A stretch of DNA of 64,000 nucleotides from Hafnia alvei (GTDB lineage: Bacteria > Pseudomonadota > Gammaproteobacteria > Enterobacterales > Enterobacteriaceae), in contig NZ_OZ061315.1 of assembly GCF_964063325.1 (NCBI RefSeq), positions 3,968,001-4,032,000 of the forward strand. The letters run 5' to 3'. How positions within the stretch are numbered: the stretch's first letter is position 1; each line of letters opens with the position of its first letter. This document shows positions 1 to 7,955 of the stretch, one piece after another. A program made the position numbers and the translations under genes. The notes beneath the pieces are model-generated. The model did no database searches. It was given only the letters and a program-made list of their open reading frames with translations, and had not been told where the DNA came from.

Positions 1-677
1 TGAACGCCTGATTTTAAAATCGCAGTCCACAGCACCGCACCGACCAGCAGGTAGACCGAGGTTTTGCCAACGCCGCGCCAGTTAAGATATCCCAGCACCG
101 CAATGGATGCTGCGGCAACCCCCAAAGCAGGCAGAGAAACCTCATGGGTATAAAACAGCGCGATAATAACGATAACGCCTAAGTCATCGATAATGGCCAA
201 CGCCAGCAGAAACACCTTCAAGCTGGTTGGAACGCGATTCCCCAGCAAAGCCATAACGCCTAAAGCAAAAGCAATGTCCGTTGCCGCAGGAATTGCCCAG
301 CCTTGGCTCGTCACAGGATCGGCATGGTTAAACGCGAGATAAATCAACGCGGGTGCAAACATTCCGCCTAACGCGGCAATAGCTGGGAAAATAGCTTGCT
401 CGCGGCTGGCAAGAGAACCGCACATCAGTTCACGCTTAACCTCTAGCCCTACCACTAAAAAGAATACCGCCATCAGGCCATCGTTCACCCATAGCAGCAG
501 AGTTTTATTGATATCCAACGCCATAAAACGGAACTGAACCGGTGAGTTTAAGAACTGCTGATAGAGATCGTGCAGTGGGCTGTTTGCCAATACTAAAGCC
601 ACAATTGCGGCCATGATGAGAATAATACCGCCAGCGGCCTCAAGGCGCAGAAACTGGCGGATTGCACGGGTTACCAT
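1..677 (-). CDS. nhaA: Na+/H+ antiporter NhaA, N-terminal part
   Basis: Translating the minus strand from the ATG at 677 gives an open frame that runs off the window edge, so only the first ~225 residues are present. It begins MVTRAIRQFLRLEAAGGI and matches NhaA, the inner-membrane antiporter that exports Na+ in exchange for protons at alkaline pH. The ion-binding helices are visible: PAATDIAFALG, and ALAIIDDLGVIVIIAL with the paired aspartates that bind Na+ in the family. Several hydrophobic helices are evident. The gene lies downstream of dnaKJ in the same direction, as in E. coli, but a terminator at 844-870 separates it from dnaJ, so it probably has its own promoter in 678-843. I see no nhaR because the 3' side is outside the window. 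Confidence 0.93.
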   Translation of the reverse strand, partial: MVTRAIRQFLRLEAAGGIILIMAAIVALVLANSPLHDLYQQFLNSPVQFRFMALDINKTLLLWVNDGLMAVFFLVVGLEVKRELMCGSLASREQAIFPAIAALGGMFAPALIYLAFNHADPVTSQGWAIPAATDIAFALGVMALLGNRVPTSLKVFLLALAIIDDLGVIVIIALFYTHEVSLPALGVAAASIAVLGYLNWRGVGKTSVYLLVGAVLWTAILKSGV

Positions 678-843
678 AGTCACTCTCAGAAACTCCTTAC
701 ACACATTCGTTAATAATGGGCGAGAGAACGAATTAATGCAGTTAGTTTACGGATTACTTTATTTCGGCAAAAGTAGTTTATAAGCGCTATTAACGTAGGA
801 AAAACCGAGTTATTTATGAGTTTCGTCACACAATAATGTAAAA

Positions 844-870
844 AAATCCCCACGTATTAGGCGGGGATTT
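844..870 (-). terminator. Rho-independent terminator after dnaJ
   Basis: An inverted repeat AAATCCCC/GGGGATTT with an 11-nt loop is followed on the minus strand by a T run. It sits 30 bp past the dnaJ stop codon and should end the dnaK-dnaJ transcript before nhaA. Confidence 0.85.
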
Positions 871-899
871 TTATTAACTGCTTATTTTAAAAGAAAATC

Positions 900-2033
900 T
901 TAACGGGTTAAATCGTCGAAGAATTTCTTTACACCGTCGAGGAAACTTTTAGATCGCGGGCTGTTATTCGCGCTCGAAGAATCACCGAAGCTTTCTTCCA
1001 GTTCGCGCAGCAGCTGTTTCTGTTTCTCGTTCAGGTTAACCGGTGTTTCAACCACAACGCGGCACAGCAGGTCGCCCTGACTTCCACCACGTACAGTTTT
1101 AACGCCTTTGCCCCGCATACGGAACATCTTGCCGGTCTGAGTTTCAGCAGGGATTTTCAGCTTAACGCGACCATCCAGCGTTGGAACTTCAATCTCACCG
1201 CCAAGTGCAGCCATCGCAAAGTTGATTGGTACTTCACAGAACAGATTATTATCTTCACGTTCGAAGATTGGGTGCGCTTTAACCTGAACCTGTACGTACA
1301 AATCACCCGCTGGAGCGCCATGCTCACCGGCTTCACCTTCGCCGCTTAAACGGATACGATCACCGGTATCAACGCCCGCAGGAATTTTCACCGACAGCGT
1401 TTTAGATTTCTCTACGCGGCCATGTCCATGACATTTGTTGCATGGGTCTTTGATAATCTGACCACGGCCGTGACAGTGTGGACACGGCTGTTGCACGGTA
1501 AAGAAGCCCTGACGCATCTGTACCTGACCTGCACCATGACAGGTCGGACAAGTGACAGGCTCAGTGCCTTTTTTCGCGCCGCTGCCGTGACAAACTTCGC
1601 ACTCAACCAAGGTTGGAATGCGAATTTCTTTGGTCACACCGCGCACCGCCTCTTCCAGCGTCAGCTCCATGTTATAACGGAGATCTGCACCACGGGTCGC
1701 ACGCTGACGGCGACCGCCGCCGAAGATGTCGCCGAACACGTCACCAAAGATGTCGCTGAAGTCTGCACCGCCGCCGCCATATCCGCCGCCACCGCCGCCC
1801 ATGCCACCTTGCTCGAAGGCTGCATGACCATATTGATCGTAGGCTGCACGTTTCTGCGCGTCGGTTAAGATTTCGTAGGCTTCTTTAACCTCTTTAAACT
1901 TTTCTTCAGCGTCTTTTTCCTGATTGCGGTCAGGGTGAAACTTCATCGCTAGGCGCTTATAAGCCTTTTTGATTTCGCGCTCTTCCGCGTCGCGGGATAC
2001 GCCCAAAACCTCGTAATAGTCTCTTTTCGCCAT
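900..2033 (-). CDS. dnaJ: Chaperone DnaJ (Hsp40)
   Basis: 377 residues, full length for the family. DnaJ delivers unfolded clients to DnaK and stimulates its ATPase. Domains in order: J domain (residues ~4-70) with the HPD motif in KFHPDRN; a Gly/Phe-rich linker (~75-110) with long Gly runs; a zinc-finger domain (~135-210) with four CxxCxGxG repeats (CEVCHGSG, CPTCHGAG, CPHCHGRG, CNKCHGHG); then the C-terminal substrate-binding and dimerisation domains. It lies 121 bp downstream of dnaK on the same strand, with an intercistronic hairpin between them. A strong terminator follows. It should be transcribed from the sigma-32 promoters upstream of dnaK. Confidence 0.99.
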   Translation of the reverse strand: MAKRDYYEVLGVSRDAEEREIKKAYKRLAMKFHPDRNQEKDAEEKFKEVKEAYEILTDAQKRAAYDQYGHAAFEQGGMGGGGGGYGGGGADFSDIFGDVFGDIFGGGRRQRATRGADLRYNMELTLEEAVRGVTKEIRIPTLVECEVCHGSGAKKGTEPVTCPTCHGAGQVQMRQGFFTVQQPCPHCHGRGQIIKDPCNKCHGHGRVEKSKTLSVKIPAGVDTGDRIRLSGEGEAGEHGAPAGDLYVQVQVKAHPIFEREDNNLFCEVPINFAMAALGGEIEVPTLDGRVKLKIPAETQTGKMFRMRGKGVKTVRGGSQGDLLCRVVVETPVNLNEKQKQLLRELEESFGDSSSANNSPRSKSFLDGVKKFFDDLTR

Positions 2034-2058
2034 TTTCTATCCTGCCCTTAACATAACT

Positions 2059-2090
2059 GCACGGGCGTTGAGTTTCCTCGACGCCCGTGC
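2059..2090 (-). other. Intercistronic hairpin between dnaK and dnaJ
   Basis: Perfect 10-bp stem GCACGGGCGT / ACGCCCGTGC with a 12-nt loop. There is no T run on the minus strand, so it is more likely an mRNA-processing or stability hairpin, or a weak attenuator lowering dnaJ relative to dnaK, than a full terminator. The role is inferred. Confidence 0.7.
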
Positions 2091-2154
2091 CGGTTAATAG
2101 TAACGACGCTTAATGGTTAACCACTACCGTCTTTACCTAGCCCGCTAAGGGCGA

Positions 2155-4065
2155 TTATTTTTTATCTTTCACTTCTTCGAATTCAGCATCTACCACGTCG
2201 TCATCTTTCTGAGCGCTGGTATCTGCCTGCTGAGCACCACCGGCCTGAGCCTGCTGCTGAGCCATTTCTAACAGTTTGCTTGAAGCCTGAACCAGAGTCT
2301 GGATTTTCGCTTCGATGTCAGCTTTATCTTCGCCTTTCGCTGCAGTATCCAGCTCAGCCAAAGCAGCTTCGATCGCAGTTTTGTCTTCTGCTGGCAGTTT
2401 ATCGCCCGCTTCTTCCAACTGTTTGCGAGTACCGTGAACCAGCTGATCGGCTTGGTTACGAGTCTGTACCAGCTCTTCAAACTTACGGTCAGCTTCAGCG
2501 TTAGCTTCGGCATCACGAACCATTTTCTGGATTTCTTCTTCGTTCAGACCAGAAGAAGCCTTGATGGTGATCTTCTGCTCTTTACCGCTGTTTTTGTCTT
2601 TAGCAGACACGTGCAGGATACCGTCGGCATCGATGTCGAAGGTGACTTCGATCTGCGGCATACCGCGTGGTGCAGGCTGGATACCATCTAGGTTGAACTG
2701 ACCCAGAGATTTGTTATCCGCAGCACGCTTACGCTCACCCTGAATGACGTGAATAGTCACGGCAGACTGGTTGTCTTCAGCGGTTGAGAACACTTGGCTG
2801 TGCTTAGTTGGGATCGTGGTGTTCTTCGAAATCAGTGAAGTCATCACGCCGCCCATGGTTTCGATACCCAGAGACAGAGGGGTAACGTCCAGCAGCAGAA
2901 CGTCTTTCACTTCACCGGTCAATACACCGCCCTGAACCGCAGCACCGATAGCCACTGCTTCGTCTGGGTTAACGTCTTTACGTGGTTCTTTACCGAAGAA
3001 ATCAGCAACTTTCTTCTGAACCATAGGCATACGAGTCTGACCACCAACCAGGATAACGTCCTGTACGTCAGAAACAGACAGGCCTGCGTCTTTCAGAGCC
3101 ACTTTCAGTGGTTCCATAGAACGGTTAACCAGATCTTCAACCAGTGATTCCAGTTTTGCACGGGTCACTTTGATGTTCATGTGTTTTGGACCAGACGCAT
3201 CTGCAGTGATGTACGGCAGGTTAACGTCGGTCTGCTGAGCAGAAGACAGCTCAATTTTCGCTTTTTCAGCAGCTTCTTTCAGACGCTGCATCGCCAGCGG
3301 ATCATTGCGCAGATCCATGCCCTGTTCTTTCTTGAATTCGTCAACCAGATAGTTGATCAGACGGCTGTCGAAGTCTTCACCACCCAGATGGGTATCACCG
3401 TTGGTTGCCAGAACTTCGAAGGTTTTTTCACCGTCAACTTCGTCGATCTCAATGATAGAGATATCGAAAGTACCACCACCCAAGTCGTAAACGGCAATAG
3501 TGCGGTTGCCGACTTCTTTATCCAAACCGTATGCCAAAGCAGCAGCGGTTGGTTCGTTGATGATACGTTTTACTTCCAGACCTGCGATACGGCCAGCATC
3601 TTTCGTTGCCTGACGCTGAGCATCGTTGAAGTATGCAGGAACGGTAATAACCGCTTCGGTTACTGGCTCACCCAAGAAGTCTTCTGCTGTTTTCTTCATT
3701 TTTTTCAGAACTTCAGCAGAAATCTGTGGTGGAGCAATTTTCTGACCTTTAACTTCGACCCATGCGTCGCCGTTGTCAGCGCCCACGATACCGAAAGGCA
3801 TGATGCCTTTATCGCGCTGAACTTCTTCGTCTTGGAAACGACGACCAATCAAACGCTTGATCGCAAACAAAGTGTTTTGCGGGTTAGTCACAGCCTGACG
3901 TTTTGCTGGCTGACCAACCAGAATTTCGCCGTCCTGAGTATAAGCAATAATAGAAGGAGTGGTGCGGTCGCCCTCGGCGTTCTCCAGCACACGTGCGGTA
4001 GTTCCATCCATTACAGCTACACAAGAGTTAGTTGTACCCAGGTCGATACCAATAATTTTGCCCAT
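2155..4065 (-). CDS. dnaK: Chaperone DnaK (Hsp70)
   Basis: 636 residues, normal length. ATP-dependent chaperone that folds nascent and stress-damaged proteins with DnaJ and GrpE. The N-terminal ATPase domain starts MGKIIGIDLGTTNSCVAVMDG (phosphate-1 loop), followed by NEPTAAALAYGLDK, VYDLGGGTFDISI (phosphate-2) and VILVGGQTRMPMVQ (adenosine loop). The linker DVLLLDVTPLSLGIET leads into the beta-sandwich substrate-binding domain, the helical lid and an acidic tail ending EFEEVKDKK. Two sigma-32 type promoters lie upstream. The opposite strand carries a long open frame (3181-4113), a common by-product of dnaK codon use, and I do not call it. Confidence 0.99.
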   Translation of the reverse strand: MGKIIGIDLGTTNSCVAVMDGTTARVLENAEGDRTTPSIIAYTQDGEILVGQPAKRQAVTNPQNTLFAIKRLIGRRFQDEEVQRDKGIMPFGIVGADNGDAWVEVKGQKIAPPQISAEVLKKMKKTAEDFLGEPVTEAVITVPAYFNDAQRQATKDAGRIAGLEVKRIINEPTAAALAYGLDKEVGNRTIAVYDLGGGTFDISIIEIDEVDGEKTFEVLATNGDTHLGGEDFDSRLINYLVDEFKKEQGMDLRNDPLAMQRLKEAAEKAKIELSSAQQTDVNLPYITADASGPKHMNIKVTRAKLESLVEDLVNRSMEPLKVALKDAGLSVSDVQDVILVGGQTRMPMVQKKVADFFGKEPRKDVNPDEAVAIGAAVQGGVLTGEVKDVLLLDVTPLSLGIETMGGVMTSLISKNTTIPTKHSQVFSTAEDNQSAVTIHVIQGERKRAADNKSLGQFNLDGIQPAPRGMPQIEVTFDIDADGILHVSAKDKNSGKEQKITIKASSGLNEEEIQKMVRDAEANAEADRKFEELVQTRNQADQLVHGTRKQLEEAGDKLPAEDKTAIEAALAELDTAAKGEDKADIEAKIQTLVQASSKLLEMAQQQAQAGGAQQADTSAQKDDDVVDAEFEEVKDKK

Positions 4066-4112
4066 CGAACATCTCCACTAAGAATTTTGTTATTAATCTC
4101 GTTGCTACCGTA

Positions 4113-4138
4113 GGTGGGGGCGATATTTTGCTTTTCAA
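4113..4138 (-). promoter_or_regulatory. dnaK P2, sigma-32 heat-shock promoter
   Basis: On the minus strand TTGAAA, a 13-nt spacer and CCCCAC match the heat-shock consensus (CTTGAA - CCCCAT). Sequence and position near the gene resemble E. coli dnaK P2. It lies about 50 bp upstream of the dnaK ATG. Confidence 0.8.
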
Positions 4139-4154
4139 CCGCCTTTTTTTCTAC

Positions 4155-4212
4155 CTACTCCCTAAATCATTCAAGTTGCGGCCAAGGCTCATACAGCTTG
4201 AATTAAAACAGG
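4155..4212 (-). repeat. Short ERIC-like palindrome between dnaK P1 and P2
   Basis: The arms ATTCAAG (4169-4175) and CTTGAAT (4197-4203) frame a short centre containing AGTTGCGG and CATACAGCTTGAA. Both ends resemble the outer parts of the complete ERIC element at 32877-33003 (TTCGAGTTGCGGG ... CATACAGCTTGAAA), as if the ERIC centre had been deleted. It lies between the two heat-shock promoters, so it is transcribed from P1 only. Confidence 0.55.
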
Positions 4213-4242
4213 GTTACTCGGTAACCAACTGCGTTGTAAGTA

Positions 4243-4275
4243 AGATGGGGTCGCTCAAGCGGACAACAAGGGGGG
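4243..4275 (-). promoter_or_regulatory. dnaK P1, sigma-32 heat-shock promoter
   Basis: The minus strand reads CCCCCCTTG, about 16 nt, then CCCCATCTT. This is the heat-shock pattern and closely matches the E. coli dnaK P1 core (CCCCCTTG ... CCCCATTT). It is about 180 bp upstream of the dnaK start. Confidence 0.8.
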
Positions 4276-4513
4276 AGATTAAAAAAAATATGATTTTTTA
4301 ACCTACAAGATCATTGTTTATGTTCCAACTCCTCATTATTATGCCGCGCGCTCGATCGTTGAAAACAGCCACAATGCCATAACCCATTGTGTTCTCGAGC
4401 ACGTACCAATGAATTTCCATGCTTAATTAATTGACGCTGAATATATAAATATCAACATCAATTTCATTGGATTATTTGTTTCTACATTAAACTTCTCTTA
4501 TTACAGAGGCTCT

Positions 4514-5113
4514 ATGCACACCAACAAGTTGGCGAATCCCGGTCCTTTAGGCCTGATGGGCTTCGGGATGACCACCGTCTTGCTGAACCTGCACAACGCA
4601 GGCTTTTTCCCTCTAACTTCCGTGATTATCTCTATGGGGATTTTCTTTGGAGGGTTTGCTCAGATCTTAGCTGGGCTGCTTGAGTACAAAAAAGGCAATA
4701 CTTTCGGTTTAACCGCATTCACGTCCTATGGCGCTTTCTGGCTGTCTTTGGTCGGTATTCTGGTATTGCCAAAAATGGGTCTGGCCGATGCCAGCGATGC
4801 AAGCTTCCTCGGCACCTATCTGGCGCTGTGGGGCATCTTCACCCTGTTTATGTTCTGCGGCACTTTGGGTGCTAACCGCGTTCTGCAATTCGTATTTGCG
4901 AGCCTGACCGTGCTGTTCTTCCTGTTGGCCTACGGCAACATCACCGGCAACGCAGCGGTTCTGCATTTTGCTGGTTTTGAAGGCATCGTTTGTGGCGCAA
5001 GCGCAATCTACTTAGCCATGGCTGAAGTGATCAACGAACAGGCTGGACGCACCGTGCTACCAATCGGCGAATGCAAATGCCCGAAAGCCAACGCACATCC
5101 TGCTGAGCTGTAA
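4514..5113 (+). CDS. satP: Acetate/succinate:proton symporter SatP (YaaH)
   Basis: 199 residues, an inner-membrane protein of the GPR1/FUN34/YaaH family. The family signature NPGPLGLMGFGMTT is at residues 8-21 (the NPxPLGL motif), and six hydrophobic segments follow (for example VIISMGIFFGGFAQILAG). The product takes up acetate and succinate with protons. The gene is monocistronic: dnaK is divergent upstream and a strong terminator follows 40 bp after the stop. The 240 bp upstream of the start is AT-rich and I could not assign a promoter with confidence. Confidence 0.93.
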   Translation: MHTNKLANPGPLGLMGFGMTTVLLNLHNAGFFPLTSVIISMGIFFGGFAQILAGLLEYKKGNTFGLTAFTSYGAFWLSLVGILVLPKMGLADASDASFLGTYLALWGIFTLFMFCGTLGANRVLQFVFASLTVLFFLLAYGNITGNAAVLHFAGFEGIVCGASAIYLAMAEVINEQAGRTVLPIGECKCPKANAHPAEL

Positions 5114-5152
5114 TCTTCAGCGCGTTTCTTGATATAAAGAACGCGAGAAAAC

Positions 5153-5185
5153 AAAAAGCCCCGTAATGAATACGGGGCTTTTTTT
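5153..5185 (+). terminator. Bidirectional terminator between satP and nanT
   Basis: Stem AAAAAGCCCCGTA / TACGGGGCTTTTT with loop ATGAA and T runs on both strands. It serves the convergent satP and nanT genes. Confidence 0.92.
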
Positions 5186-5207
5186 TATCATCATGATTTA
5201 TATGAAA

Positions 5208-6701
5208 TTACTTATGCGGAACCGGCACAGCTAAAACTTTCTTTGCCGTACGCCCAATAGCACCGCTAAACGGCTTTCCATCAATCGTATCATGCGTTCT
5301 TATTCCTTCCGGCTTAATCCAGCGCTGCACGCGCGATGGCATATCCAAACCAATCAGCAGAATAACGACAAAGGTCAGGCTAAAGGAAAGCGAAGCCAGC
5401 GCTGTACCCAGATCCAAACGCTGAGCTATCGTTGCGCCAAGAATCGGTGCTAAAGCTCCGCCTAGTGCCCCAACGTTATAGGTAAAACCAAGCCCCGCCG
5501 CGCGCTGTTCAGTATCAAAATATCCACCAATCAGCTTAGGCAAAATCCCAGAAATCCCCTGCCCTAACATTTGTTGTAGGAACAACAGAATGCCCAGCGT
5601 CCACAAACTTCCGCCACCGATAGCAAATACCGGGATAATTAAAAGCTGGGAAAGCAGCAAACTGTAGACATAGGCTTTACGCGTCCCCAACCAATCACCG
5701 AGAAAACCACCGACACAACAGCCAACCGCTGCACCAAATCCGCTAAAGAACAGGATATGCGCCACGGTGGATGGGTCATATAACAGCTCAGTTTTTAAAT
5801 AGGTTGGCAGCAGTGCCTGAATCGGCCATGAGTAAAGGAAGGCAAACAACACGACCACCATGAGCATCACGCCCGTTGGCCAACGATTGCCGCTGCTTTG
5901 CACCATAAAACTGATAAAGATAGCCGCGCAAATCAAACCAAGTACCGTGATAATAAATGGATTACCAATATCTCCGGTAAAACATAAATAGAGCGCTAAC
6001 GATGCAGTAACGGTCATCATGACGTTCAGCACTTTGCGCGGGCCACGGTATAAAATATCCACCATGGTTTTCACTGGTTGTTTATCACCAAATTTCTTTT
6101 CCCAATCTTCAGCTTCAGGAATATTTTTACGCAGCCAAAGCGCAAAGATAATCGGTAAAATACCTATAAAGAACAGCGCACGCCAACCCCATTCAGGTAC
6201 AACCACACTATATACTTGCGCTGAAATAACGGCCCCGATGGAAAACCCTGAGATCAAAAAGCCGCTGGCTTTATTACGCAAATGTTTTGGCCAACTCTCG
6301 ATCACATAGGTTGCGCTAGAACCATATTCGCCCGCCATGCCCATGCCAATCATGAGTCGAGCAATAAACATGGTGGTGAAACCGGGAGCAAAACCACAGG
6401 CTAATGTGCCTACGGAAAATAAAACGATGCTGGTGATCATCGCTAATTTTCGTCCGTAGCGATCGCCCATGGCACCTAATAATAACCCGCCAAACCATCG
6501 GGATATAAAAGCGGCTGAAATAAGGCTTGCCGCTTCCACGGTGGTTAATCCAAATTCACTTTGGATTTCAGTTAGTACTAAAGCGATTAATACAAAATCA
6601 AAACCATCAAGCAAATAGCCAATCCACGCGGCTGAAAACGCTTTCCATTGTGACTTGCTGATATGTCGGTACCACGGAAGATCTTGGGTAGTGTTATTCA
6701 T
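5208..6701 (-). CDS. nanT: Sialic acid:proton symporter NanT
   Basis: 497 residues, a major facilitator superfamily transporter. It follows E. coli NanT closely through the whole length: WYRHISKSQWKAFSAAWIGYLLDGFDFVLIA at the N terminus, the MFS loop GAMGDRYGRKLA, GMGMAGEYGSSATYVIESWPKHLRNKASG, and the C-terminal FDTEQRAAGLGFTYNVGALGGALAPI. NanT has 14 predicted helices, two more than most MFS proteins. It imports N-acetylneuraminate across the inner membrane. It lies downstream of nanA on the same strand, 153 bp away, with a palindrome in the gap. In E. coli nanE, nanK and nanQ follow nanT; here the terminator before satP follows directly. Confidence 0.95.
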   Translation of the reverse strand: MNNTTQDLPWYRHISKSQWKAFSAAWIGYLLDGFDFVLIALVLTEIQSEFGLTTVEAASLISAAFISRWFGGLLLGAMGDRYGRKLAMITSIVLFSVGTLACGFAPGFTTMFIARLMIGMGMAGEYGSSATYVIESWPKHLRNKASGFLISGFSIGAVISAQVYSVVVPEWGWRALFFIGILPIIFALWLRKNIPEAEDWEKKFGDKQPVKTMVDILYRGPRKVLNVMMTVTASLALYLCFTGDIGNPFIITVLGLICAAIFISFMVQSSGNRWPTGVMLMVVVLFAFLYSWPIQALLPTYLKTELLYDPSTVAHILFFSGFGAAVGCCVGGFLGDWLGTRKAYVYSLLLSQLLIIPVFAIGGGSLWTLGILLFLQQMLGQGISGILPKLIGGYFDTEQRAAGLGFTYNVGALGGALAPILGATIAQRLDLGTALASLSFSLTFVVILLIGLDMPSRVQRWIKPEGIRTHDTIDGKPFSGAIGRTAKKVLAVPVPHK

Positions 6702-6782
6702 AAAGCACTCCCGGCGCAGGTCTAATTATTTAAGGTCTATAAATTGCCCGCGCTCTATATCGTAGGGTAAGAGTTTTTTCGA

Positions 6783-6839
6783 TATACCTGAAATTTCAAG
6801 ATGAAGCCGATGGCCCACATCTTGAAATTAACAGGCATA
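6783..6839 (-). repeat. 57-bp palindrome in the nanA-nanT gap
   Basis: The left arm TATACCTGAAATTTCAAGATG pairs with CATCTTGAAATTAACAGGCATA; the core TTTCAAGATG/CATCTTGAAA is perfect. It is a long stem-loop transcribed between nanA and nanT. Its outer TATACC end and TTCAAG motif recall short ERIC-type elements. It may stabilise nanA mRNA or dampen nanT expression; this is inference. Confidence 0.6.
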
Positions 6840-6854
6840 AGAATAAGTTCAGCG

Positions 6855-7754
6855 TTATTGTGCTGCTCTTTCTGCACTCAGCTGTGCGGCTAATTGGCGA
6901 AGCTCAGGCAAATATTGCTCTTCAACCGGTGCAAAAGGTTTACGACAAATCGGCGTATCAACAACATCCATATAATGCAGTATCGTTTTCAATCCACGGA
7001 ACACGCCAACTTTAATCAGCACATCAATCACTTTATTACACTCGGTTTGCAGTAACTGAGCCTGAGAAATATTGTCTTCTTTCAGGGCTTGCATAATGCC
7101 CTTATAGCGCCAGCCCATCACGTTATAGGTACTACCGATCCCACCATCCGCACCGGCTAACAGCCCTGACAGGAAAATTTCATCATAGCCGTTGTAAATC
7201 ACTTTATCTGGATGCGCCCGACGGACTTGCTCCATCTGATATAAATCACCGGAAGTTTGTTTCAACGCCGCAACGCCAGGCAAGGTAATCAGGGTTGAGA
7301 TTTGATCGAGTGAAAGCTTCACGCCGCTTAATGCCGGGATGTTATATACCACCATCGGCAATCCTTCAGCCGCGTCGATGATGGCGCGGTAGTGATCGCA
7401 GTGTTCGCCAAAACTGAACGGATAATAGAACGGCGTCACGGCAGATACGGCGTCAAAGCCATAGCGTTTTGCCGCGCCCGCCAAGATCTGGCTTTCATGC
7501 GTGCTGATCCCACCCACGTGGGCAATCAGCGTCAGCTTACCTTTGGCTTCCTGCGCCACGGCTTCTAATACCTGCTCACGCTCCTGCAAGTTTTGGATAA
7601 ATGCTTCGCCGGTAGACCCTCCCACATAGAGGCCATCTACGCCCTGAGCAATATTGAACTGTACCAATCGACGCAGGCTGGGGATATCCAACTGCTGTTG
7701 TGGATTAAACGGCGTCAGTAACGCAGGCATCACCCCATGGAGATTTTTCGACAT
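6855..7754 (-). CDS. nanA: N-acetylneuraminate lyase NanA
   Basis: 299 residues, a class I aldolase of the DapA/NAL family. It cleaves sialic acid to N-acetylmannosamine and pyruvate in the cytoplasm. The carboxylate-binding motif GGSTGEAF is near residues 45-52, the catalytic Tyr is in VVYNIPALSG, and the Schiff-base Lys is in AALKQTSGDLY. The start at 7754 has an AGAGGG ribosome-binding site. It is the first gene of nanA-nanT, and its promoter region holds the NanR operator at 7792-7814. N-acetylmannosamine kinase (NanK) and epimerase (NanE) are not in this window. Confidence 0.95.
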   Translation of the reverse strand: MSKNLHGVMPALLTPFNPQQQLDIPSLRRLVQFNIAQGVDGLYVGGSTGEAFIQNLQEREQVLEAVAQEAKGKLTLIAHVGGISTHESQILAGAAKRYGFDAVSAVTPFYYPFSFGEHCDHYRAIIDAAEGLPMVVYNIPALSGVKLSLDQISTLITLPGVAALKQTSGDLYQMEQVRRAHPDKVIYNGYDEIFLSGLLAGADGGIGSTYNVMGWRYKGIMQALKEDNISQAQLLQTECNKVIDVLIKVGVFRGLKTILHYMDVVDTPICRKPFAPVEEQYLPELRQLAAQLSAERAAQ

Positions 7755-7791
7755 AAGACCCTCTGATTTGTTTATTTGATAAACACAAAGA

Positions 7792-7814
7792 TATACCTTT
7801 ATACCTGTTATACC
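7792..7814 (-). promoter_or_regulatory. NanR operator (three GGTATA repeats)
   Basis: Three direct hexamers, TATACC on the plus strand (GGTATA on the minus strand), lie at 7792-7797, 7800-7805 and 7809-7814, with spacers of 2 and 3 bp. This is the same arrangement as the E. coli nan operator to which NanR binds. It lies 38-60 bp upstream of nanA, so NanR should repress nanA-nanT, with relief by sialic acid. Confidence 0.9.
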
Positions 7815-7955
7815 AGACTAAAAAACGAACTAAGGCGATATTCGCTTTGATATGTGATCAATCTCAGATAAAGCAGGGTGAAGAAGATCTTCTTACAAGA
7901 TTAAAGATGAAGAAGATCTCGTTTCGACCATTCTCGACAAGGAATAAAAAGATCG

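Noticed and set aside
1422..1868. 148-residue frame opposite dnaJ
   Set aside because: It is antisense to the Gly-rich and zinc-finger coding region of dnaJ, with no independent support.
3181..4113. 310-residue open frame opposite dnaK
   Set aside because: It is fully antisense to dnaK. Long antisense frames are a known by-product of dnaK codon use, and no ribosome-binding site or family was recognised.
7881..7919. AAGAAGATCTTCTT palindrome and a second GAAGAAGATCT copy as a second NanR operator
   Set aside because: The sequence does not resemble GGTATA repeats. It may be part of the nanR 3' end, but I cannot assign a role.
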